Shown: piece after piece, positions 29,230 through 36,070 of the stretch
How positions within the stretch are numbered: the first letter of the stretch is position 1
Layout: the number at the start of each line of letters is the position of its first letter
NCBI RefSeq assembly: GCF_000238255.3
Contig: NZ_CP011040.1
Span: 620,001-684,000 of the forward strand
Source: Pseudoalteromonas spongiae UST010723-006
Lineage (GTDB): Bacteria; Pseudomonadota; Gammaproteobacteria; Enterobacterales; Alteromonadaceae
Direction: 5' to 3'
Length of the DNA stretch: 64,000 bases
Position numbers and translations under genes: made by a program
Notes under the pieces: model-generated
Seen by the model: the letters and a program-made list of their open reading frames with translations, nothing else
The model's database searches: none
What the model was told of the DNA's origin: nothing

Positions 29230-30183
29230 TCAATTCCCGTGAGAACTATTGAATAGTTTTCTCCATGACATTGGCGTTGTATCAAATCTTTTATTGAAAT
29301 GCTTACGAAACACTTGTTCAGAGCTAAAGCCAGTTCTCTCTGATATTTTGGTGACAGAAAAGTGGGTGGATTCTAATAATTCTAAGCTTTTGTTAAGCCT
29401 AAGATTAATCAACCAAGATGTAAAACTGATCCCATTGGATGATTTAAAATTTCGACTGAAACTACGAGTGCTCATCATGCAGAAGGTAGCTGCACTTTCT
29501 AAAGTATGATTGTATGTAATGTTTTGTATAACAAAACTTATCAACGTTGCAATTCGCTCATCTCTTGGCTTTTCTATGGTTGGATTCTCTATATATTGTT
29601 TTTGTCCGCCATTACGTTCTGGAGATGAAACCATTACTCTGGCAATTTTGTTCGCTGTTTTAACCCCGTAGTAGTGCCTTACAATATAAAGGCAGCAATC
29701 GATAGCTGCAGCACTTCCAGCAGACGTGATTATGTTATTTTCAGCTAAATATAGGGGGTTAATATCACAAGAGGTGTGAGGAAATTTTGTTTTAAAATCA
29801 TCTCCGTATTTCCAATGAGTTGTTGCTTTCTTGCCTTTCAGTAGTCCGCTATACGCTAGTGCATAAGCTCCTAGGCACAAACCAACGATTAACTTTTTAT
29901 TATTGTGTGCGTCGACGAGCAGTTCTATCAAATGTGGACTCGGATGCTTTTCAGGTTGCCAGCTTGGAATAATGATTATATCTGCTTCATGAATAATAGA
30001 GGGGTCGTTTTCAATATCTATGCCTAACCCATTTGAAGAGTTTATTTTTCCGTTTGTTTCTGAACAGACTCGAACATTAAACAATCTTTTTTCTTCGAGT
30101 ACAGCGTCTGCAAAAATAGCTATTGGCACTGAAAGGTGGAATAAGCTAATTCCTTCAAAAGCAACAATGACGACTTCTTTCAT
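29230..30183 (-). CDS. GlxA-like transcriptional regulator (DJ-1/PfpI plus AraC HTH)
   Basis: A 317-residue cytoplasmic regulator. Residues 1-170 form a DJ-1/PfpI-like domain (VVIVAFEGISLFHLSVPIAI, LIVGLCLGAYALAYSGLL, with the nucleophile-elbow Cys in GLCLGAYAL), residues about 215-310 an AraC-type double helix-turn-helix (FCMMSTRSFSRNFKSSNG, VTKISERTGFSSEQVFRKHF). GlxA-type regulators often respond to amines or amino-acid derivatives; the ligand here is unknown. It is divergent from the HD-domain gene 103 bases away, which is the most likely target. Composition is more AT-rich than in genes to the left. Confidence 0.88.
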   Translation of the reverse strand: MKEVVIVAFEGISLFHLSVPIAIFADAVLEEKRLFNVRVCSETNGKINSSNGLGIDIENDPSIIHEADIIIIPSWQPEKHPSPHLIELLVDAHNNKKLIVGLCLGAYALAYSGLLKGKKATTHWKYGDDFKTKFPHTSCDINPLYLAENNIITSAGSAAAIDCCLYIVRHYYGVKTANKIARVMVSSPERNGGQKQYIENPTIEKPRDERIATLISFVIQNITYNHTLESAATFCMMSTRSFSRNFKSSNGISFTSWLINLRLNKSLELLESTHFSVTKISERTGFSSEQVFRKHFNKRFDTTPMSWRKLFNSSHGN

Positions 30184-30286
30184 GTAATTTTGGCCAGATA
30201 GTAATATTTAATGCCATTATAGCCATATCGTATAATATTCATACCAATATAATGAATGCACTAATTTAATTATTGAAGGGTGAAAC

Positions 30287-30847
30287 ATGGCAATCGTTAC
30301 TAGTTTTAAACTTGTTGATGAAATTTTAGAGCAGTTTCGTGATGTAATTAACAAAGATTTTGACGGCTATAGAAATCACATAACCAGAATGCTTAATTAT
30401 TGTCATTTCTTATTGCCAAATATTTCAGAGGAAGAAAGTAAGAAAATTCAAATAGCCGCAGTTTTCCATGATATTGCACTGTGGACTCACGACAGAGTAG
30501 ATTACCTTGTTCCATCGTATCAAGACTGTCATCAGTGGTTAGAAAAGCAAGGTCTTGATGACTGGAAAGAAGAAATTCAAATTATCATTGATATGCACCA
30601 TTTGATTACTGAATATAAAGGCCCTTACAACGAATTTGCAGAAGTGTTTAGAAAAGCAGATCTGGTTGACTTCTCATTAGGCTTTATAAAAAACGGCGTA
30701 GATAAATCCTTTATTAAGGAAGTGAAACAGGCTATTCCTAATGCAAACTTTCACAAGACGTTAATTCGCTTTACTTTCATTCAGATAGGCCGAAACCCAT
30801 TGAATCCGTTGCCGATGATGCGAATTAAAAATATCTATAAAAATTAG
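30287..30847 (+). CDS. HD-domain phosphohydrolase-like protein
   Basis: A 186-residue cytoplasmic protein of the HD superfamily. The metal-binding HD pair is visible in AAVFHDIALWTHDR, with a preceding His in GYRNHITRMLNYCHFL and later IIIDMHHLITEY and FRKADLVDFS. ATG 30287 is preceded by GAAGGGTG. It is divergently paired with the GlxA-like regulator, which suggests joint control. HD proteins hydrolyse phosphate esters of nucleotides or other small molecules; the substrate cannot be read from sequence. Confidence 0.8.
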   Translation: MAIVTSFKLVDEILEQFRDVINKDFDGYRNHITRMLNYCHFLLPNISEEESKKIQIAAVFHDIALWTHDRVDYLVPSYQDCHQWLEKQGLDDWKEEIQIIIDMHHLITEYKGPYNEFAEVFRKADLVDFSLGFIKNGVDKSFIKEVKQAIPNANFHKTLIRFTFIQIGRNPLNPLPMMRIKNIYKN

Positions 30848-30949
30848 TATTGAAAGTCCGTAGTTGGCACTTTACTTATAGTACTGCAAATAGAGATTTT
30901 TGAGAGTTATCAAAAGCGGTCTTATTTCAGACCGCATAAAATGCAGAAT

Positions 30950-32182
30950 CTACTTTTCTATATCTAGCTCATATCTGCCATACCCGCTTAATGAGTAAAC
31001 AAGAAAATAATAAGACCCTTGATCAACATTAACATAAATTGTTTCGTTAGAACTGGTGTTTGTTGAACTTGAAGTCAGAGCCCAGCTACCGGTAAGGCTG
31101 TTCCATTTATACAAATACAAATTGAAGTTAGCTGAACTAGGGCCTTTTAGGGTAGCTCTTAAATTGCCGCCCTCAAATTCAAAGTAATTGCCATTTATTT
31201 GAATATCAGAATCACCGTTACCACTTAGTTGTCCCCTGTAGGTTTCAACATTTGTCGGTGGAATATAATTAGAATACAGTGTGTTAGCTGCGTTGATATC
31301 ATTTTCAGAAAGATAGTTACCAAATCCCATATAACTCGTATCAACACCTGAAACTAACGGTGTTATAGTGTTATATCCATTTTTAGTGAATGCATTAGCA
31401 GGATAATGCATAATAGAATAATAGTCATAATTACCCCTGCCAGTGCTGTCACTAATGCTTTTCTGCTGAAAATTATATTCCATTCCATTTATTATATTTT
31501 GATAGTTGATCTGAACATAACTATCTCGGTCAGGCCTTGTATGTTCATGAAAAAATCCAACAGCATGGCCAAGTTCATGGAGTGCAGCGTGCAGACCACA
31601 TAACTCACTAAGCGTTACTTTTTGTTTCCCGCCAACTCTACCAACCCATGAAGAGCAAGATCTACCGCCAGATACTGATATGTAATCATATTCATTTGTT
31701 CGGGGAACAAACTTCAAATTAGTCTTAGTATTCCATTGCTGAATTGCACTTATTACAGCCTGTTTCGCATAAGGGCCTAAGCTAGAATCAAAGACATAAG
31801 GAACAACGCCGTTCCTCCATAATTTACCCGTTGATGGATATACAGTATGTGCTTGCGTACCTATCCAGTCTCTTTTCAGGTCATTGTCATCTTCTTCTTT
31901 ATATATTTTAAGACCATAAGTTTGAAGGTCATCGACACTACCCAAGATCATATCACCCAGATATGCTAGGCCATCTACGTCAACAACTGTGATTTTATCC
32001 CCATCAGAAGTATATATATCTATAAGTTCACGATTCTCACTATTGAACCCCCAAATACTATCCTGATTTAAAATTTCAGGGGGAGTCTTTTTTAGATTTT
32101 GTTTATTCTTTAGTTCGAGTGCATGCATGAATGTTGATGTTGATAAAAAAACAGATGCTAACAGCATGAATTTAATTTTCAT
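30950..32182 (-). CDS. Exported astacin-family zinc metalloprotease with C-terminal PPC-like domain
   Basis: A 410-residue secreted protease. ATG 32182 is chosen over the upstream in-frame ATG because it follows AGGGAAA and starts the signal peptide (MKIKFMLLASVFLSTS, cleavage near MHA). A prodomain runs to about residue 112. The catalytic domain (about 115-305) has HELGHAVGFFHEHTRPDRD with zinc ligands His202, His206, His212 and Glu203, and the Met-turn SIMHYP with Met258 and Tyr260. Residues about 318-410 look like a bacterial pre-peptidase C-terminal domain, common on exported proteases. Astacins are much less common in bacteria than in animals. Probably degrades extracellular protein. Confidence 0.9.
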   Translation of the reverse strand: MKIKFMLLASVFLSTSTFMHALELKNKQNLKKTPPEILNQDSIWGFNSENRELIDIYTSDGDKITVVDVDGLAYLGDMILGSVDDLQTYGLKIYKEEDDNDLKRDWIGTQAHTVYPSTGKLWRNGVVPYVFDSSLGPYAKQAVISAIQQWNTKTNLKFVPRTNEYDYISVSGGRSCSSWVGRVGGKQKVTLSELCGLHAALHELGHAVGFFHEHTRPDRDSYVQINYQNIINGMEYNFQQKSISDSTGRGNYDYYSIMHYPANAFTKNGYNTITPLVSGVDTSYMGFGNYLSENDINAANTLYSNYIPPTNVETYRGQLSGNGDSDIQINGNYFEFEGGNLRATLKGPSSANFNLYLYKWNSLTGSWALTSSSTNTSSNETIYVNVDQGSYYFLVYSLSGYGRYELDIEK

Positions 32183-32258
32183 TTTTTTCCCTATCAGATT
32201 ATGTATATAAATTTTTAAAATAGTTGCGTGAGTCATTCAGATAAAAACTCCCCATGAT

Positions 32259-33626
32259 TTAACACATTATTGTTTTGACGTTTATAGCTAATCCTCCTTC
32301 TGACGTTTCCTTGTATTTAGAATTCATATCTGTTCCCGTTTCATACATCGTTTTAATAACATCGTCTAACGAGACCTTTGATTCATTGGGTGAGTACACA
32401 GCCATTCGTGCTGCGTTAAGAGCTTTGACGGCTCCCATCGCATTTCTTTCAATGCATGGTATTTGCACTAACCCTTGAACAGGGTCACAAGTCATTCCAA
32501 GATGGTGTTCCATGGCTATTTCTGCAGCATTTTCAATTGAAGCTATACTTCCACCTAAAATATGAGCTAACGCTCCTGCAGCCATAGAAGAGGCAACACC
32601 AACTTCACCTTGACACCCAACTTCAGCCCCAGAAATTGAAGCGTTTTTCTTGTAAATATTTGCGATGGTATTTGCGATTAGAAAAAACTCCGCAGCTACT
32701 TTTGGGGTTATAGGCTTGATGTAAAAATTTACATAACTGAGGATTGACGGTATGACACCTGCGGCGCCATTAGTTGGGGCTGTAATTATTTTGTTACCAG
32801 CTGCATTCTCCTCATTTACTGACATTGCACATAAATTCAGAAAATCTAATTCACTTAAAGATCTATCATTGGAGTCGAGAAGATGTTTGAGCTTCAAATA
32901 TAGTGATGGTGCTCTTCTTTTTACTTTTAGATTACCTGGCAAAATACTATCAGAGGACAGGAAACCTGCCTCAATACAGCTTTGCATTTCAGTCCAAAGT
33001 TGATAACACTCTTGGTCAATATTGTCTGTAAATTGCTCTTCAACTTTTCTAGCAAAAGTAGATAAATTCCAAGATTTTTCATTACAAAATTTTTTTATAT
33101 CGCTAAACGTTTTGATATTCTTAAATGGCCCTTCATGATGATGCAAAGAGTTAATTTCATTCTCACAAACAACAAAACCGCCGCCAATTGAGTAATAAAT
33201 TCGTGTCATCTCTTCGCTTTTATTTTCAAAACTTGCTGTTATTTTTATCCCATTAGGATGACCAGAAAGTTCAACTCTAGGGTTGTAATGAATATTGTCA
33301 TTCGGATAAAACCTTATAGATTTACTTCCGTTCAAAAGGAGTACACCAGAGGCATTAACTAAATCAGCCTTCACTTTAGCTAAAACGATATCGATCGTTT
33401 CCGGAATGAAGCCCATTAATCCATAAATAATTGCAGTCCCAGTGCCATGCCCTATACCAGTGCTCGCAAGCGAACCATATAAATCAATGTTTATTTCATT
33501 AACGGTGTCTAATAATGATTTTTCAATCAGTTCATTACAAAATGAATTAACCGCTCTAGTAGGTCCAACAGTATGAGAGCTCGAAGGTCCAAAACCTCTA
33601 GAAAAGATTTCAAATATGCTGTTCAT
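32259..33626 (-). CDS. sdaA: L-serine ammonia-lyase, iron-sulfur type, single chain
   Basis: A 455-residue cytoplasmic enzyme that converts L-serine to pyruvate and ammonia using a [4Fe-4S] cluster. The beta domain starts with SIFEIFSRGFGPSSSHTVGP and the alpha domain holds NKIITAPTNGAAGVIPSIL. The cluster Cys residues are in EVGCQGEVG, MTCDPVQG and QIPCIERN. It is a full-length, one-chain form like E. coli SdaA/SdaB rather than the split Bacillus form. It is divergent from the second CadC-like regulator, 212 bases away, whose likely target it is. The symbol follows the family; SdaA and SdaB cannot be separated here. Confidence 0.92.
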   Translation of the reverse strand: MNSIFEIFSRGFGPSSSHTVGPTRAVNSFCNELIEKSLLDTVNEINIDLYGSLASTGIGHGTGTAIIYGLMGFIPETIDIVLAKVKADLVNASGVLLLNGSKSIRFYPNDNIHYNPRVELSGHPNGIKITASFENKSEEMTRIYYSIGGGFVVCENEINSLHHHEGPFKNIKTFSDIKKFCNEKSWNLSTFARKVEEQFTDNIDQECYQLWTEMQSCIEAGFLSSDSILPGNLKVKRRAPSLYLKLKHLLDSNDRSLSELDFLNLCAMSVNEENAAGNKIITAPTNGAAGVIPSILSYVNFYIKPITPKVAAEFFLIANTIANIYKKNASISGAEVGCQGEVGVASSMAAGALAHILGGSIASIENAAEIAMEHHLGMTCDPVQGLVQIPCIERNAMGAVKALNAARMAVYSPNESKVSLDDVIKTMYETGTDMNSKYKETSEGGLAINVKTIMC

Positions 33627-33660
33627 TTAAATCGCTAGTTGTTTAATTAGGTACATTTTT

Positions 33661-33750
33661 ATATCAATCAAACACAGCTAAGGGCATAAAATTAGTCTCT
33701 ATAAATGTCTCTTGAATATCTTATGAATATCAATAGTTAAAAATATCAAT
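33661..33750. promoter_or_regulatory. Three ATATCAAT repeats between serine dehydratase and CadC-like genes
   Basis: ATATCAAT occurs at 33661-33668, 33727-33734 and 33743-33750, the last two 16 bases apart, plus a related GAATATC at 33714-33720. They lie in the only divergent promoter region of the serine dehydratase and regulator genes. They could be regulator binding sites; in AT-rich DNA some repetition is expected by chance. Confidence 0.4.
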
Positions 33751-33838
33751 CAGTTAAGATAAACTCGATTTCGTAGACAGGTTTCTTAAATTGAAGCATC
33801 ATTGGTCTATAAACTTATTAATTTAACAGAGGGTATTA

Positions 33839-35890
33839 ATGCCGAAGTATTTAATAGGCTCATTTCTGGTGGATAAAGATTTACAAAGCGTTCACTTCGA
33901 GAACACTGAGTTATGCCTGAGTCAAAATAAATGTTTTGAGGTATTGTGTATCCTTATTAAGAACTATCATCGATATGTTTCAAGAGAGGAGTTAATTGAA
34001 CAAGTTTGGCAAGGTAACTTTTATGTCGGTGAAAAAGGAGTCACTAATACAATATGGCTACTAAGGAAAGCATTTAGTGAATTTGATAATACAGAGTATA
34101 TTTCAACTAAGCGTGGTTTAGGGTACCGCCTAGTTGTAGAACCAAAAGTCATAAGCGAAAAAAACAAAAAAGTTACATTTTTCGCAATTACCATGCTAAC
34201 TCTTGTCTCCACTGTATCTTTGGCTTATTTTTCTCATAAAATCTTATTTGTTGATGGTTCTCAACCAAAGATAATTAACGTAATTGCGAAACTAAACGGA
34301 AAAGTTGGAGAGGTGGAATTTTCTCCAAACATAAATTGGCTTACTTTTGCATGGAAAAAGCCTGGAGAAAGAAATGAAATTTATGCTCTGGATTTAAAAT
34401 CAACAAATATACTACGAAAAGTTACGGATGGGCCTGGTGAAAAGCATAGTCCTGCTTGGATTGATAGTGGTAAAGGTATTGCTTATATAGACATTGAAAA
34501 TGAAAACTGTGTAATTAAAACTAAAGAGTTATCTGCAACCCAAACATCCTCAATTGATTACTGTTCGCCTGATATCAATACTTATGTGTCCTCGAATTCA
34601 ACAGGTAATAAGTTGATTTATAACAAAGTTGATGAAAAAAGCGGCAAAAGTAGAGTGTTTATTAAAGAATTAAATAGTGCAAAAGCGCCATTTATGATCA
34701 GATGTAATTCAGAAAATTGTAACTACGAAGATAAATTTGCAGTTTTTTCATTAAATGATGAGTTTGTCTTTTTAGAGAGAAGGTATAATTTAACATCAGA
34801 GCAAATTGTATCTGTTCACTTATCTAGTGGTAAAGAAGTGGTTTTGACACATTCAGAGAGTGATTTAAAGGGTATAACTTACCACATAGACGACAATATT
34901 TATTTTAGTTCAGAAAAATCAGGTAAGTATTTAGGCTACAAAGTAATTGCGAGTGGCGGAGAACCTGAAAGTTTGGGCATTGAAAATTTTTCTGCTCCAA
35001 GCTCTAGCAGAGTTGAAAATGAGATTTTCTTTACACACAAAAAAATTCATAAGTATGTTTCATTTATCAACTTAGAACATTCTAACCCTATCAAAGAAAC
35101 GTTACTTAACTCCGATGTATCACAATATGAGGGACACTACTCAAGTGCAACTAAAAAATTGGCTTTTATTTCGGGTAAAAGTGGTTATAACGAAATTTGG
35201 ATAAGTGAAATGGATGGAGGCAAAGAAGAGCAGTTAACGTTTTTAGAAAGTGATATAAGATCTTTAAGCTGGTCTCCAAATGGCGAGAAAATCGCATTTT
35301 TAGTTCAAGCACAGAACTCTAAAATAAACAAAATAATGATTTTTAACTTGAATACAGGCTTAATTAATGAGTTTAAAAATACAAATGTTTCGTATGGTAT
35401 TCCGAGTTGGTCAGAAGATGGACGCAATTTAATTGTAAGTTCAACCAGTCTAAAAAGAACTCAACTGGAAAGCCTCTCTCTAGTTGACAATAAGATAGAT
35501 ACTTTGAGTGAGCAACCAGTTGTTAAAGCACAATATCTAAATAACAACACAATTATTTTTTCATCATATGATGATCATCAGTTGTGGTTAGCAAAAATCA
35601 ACAATAATGGAAGTCTTGATAATTCGATACCTTTATTAAAAAGTGATGGACTTGCGAGTCACTTTAGCTGGTATGCTACAGAAGAAGGGATATATTATTT
35701 AATACTTGCTAAACACTCAATTGACGTTAAATATCACTCTTTCCATGCAGGTAAGTCTAGATATATTACTTCTTTGCCAAAGGGTTCTGTAGATTTGTTT
35801 AGTAATATTAGCTATTCACAAGAGTTTAACAGGCTCATCCTAACATCCATAAGAGAAGAGTTTACCGAAATTGGTAAAATAGCACTCTAA
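33839..35890 (+). CDS. Second CadC/ToxR-like membrane regulator with periplasmic beta-propeller
   Basis: A 683-residue protein with the same layout and length as the regulator at 8.0 kb: winged helix (about residues 1-100, ISTKRGLGYRLVVEP wing), one transmembrane helix (112-132), and a periplasmic PD40/TolB-like propeller (HSPAWIDSGKGIAYIDIE, RSLSWSPNGEKIAFLVQ, GIPSWSEDGRNLIVSS). AGAGGGT precedes ATG 33839. The two proteins are only distantly similar in sequence, so they are not a recent duplication. It probably controls the adjoining serine dehydratase in response to an envelope signal. Confidence 0.86.
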   Translation: MPKYLIGSFLVDKDLQSVHFENTELCLSQNKCFEVLCILIKNYHRYVSREELIEQVWQGNFYVGEKGVTNTIWLLRKAFSEFDNTEYISTKRGLGYRLVVEPKVISEKNKKVTFFAITMLTLVSTVSLAYFSHKILFVDGSQPKIINVIAKLNGKVGEVEFSPNINWLTFAWKKPGERNEIYALDLKSTNILRKVTDGPGEKHSPAWIDSGKGIAYIDIENENCVIKTKELSATQTSSIDYCSPDINTYVSSNSTGNKLIYNKVDEKSGKSRVFIKELNSAKAPFMIRCNSENCNYEDKFAVFSLNDEFVFLERRYNLTSEQIVSVHLSSGKEVVLTHSESDLKGITYHIDDNIYFSSEKSGKYLGYKVIASGGEPESLGIENFSAPSSSRVENEIFFTHKKIHKYVSFINLEHSNPIKETLLNSDVSQYEGHYSSATKKLAFISGKSGYNEIWISEMDGGKEEQLTFLESDIRSLSWSPNGEKIAFLVQAQNSKINKIMIFNLNTGLINEFKNTNVSYGIPSWSEDGRNLIVSSTSLKRTQLESLSLVDNKIDTLSEQPVVKAQYLNNNTIIFSSYDDHQLWLAKINNNGSLDNSIPLLKSDGLASHFSWYATEEGIYYLILAKHSIDVKYHSFHAGKSRYITSLPKGSVDLFSNISYSQEFNRLILTSIREEFTEIGKIAL

Positions 35891-35974
35891 AACACTTAAT
35901 TTCTTTGGTTCATTTTTATTTAAAGCTATTAAATGTGATCGTAAGAATATATTTGTGTTAGATGAAGAAAACTT

Positions 35975-36050
35975 CCAACGGCCGAGCTTGGCACAAATCA
36001 GCTATTCACCGTCAGGTTTGATTAAGGTCTATAAATCAAATCTGGCAGAT
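35975..36050 (+). repeat. Dispersed intergenic repeat, copy B
   Basis: Contains CCAACGGCCGAGCTTGGCAC and CCGTCAGGTTTGATTA, related to copy A at 3633-3680. In this copy GTCAGGTTTGATT also pairs with AATCAAATCTGGC (11 of 13) to form a hairpin. It sits between the convergent ends of the regulator and the histidine kinase and may serve as a terminator. Confidence 0.5.
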
Positions 36051-36070
36051 CGAGTTAAGACTTATTCAGA

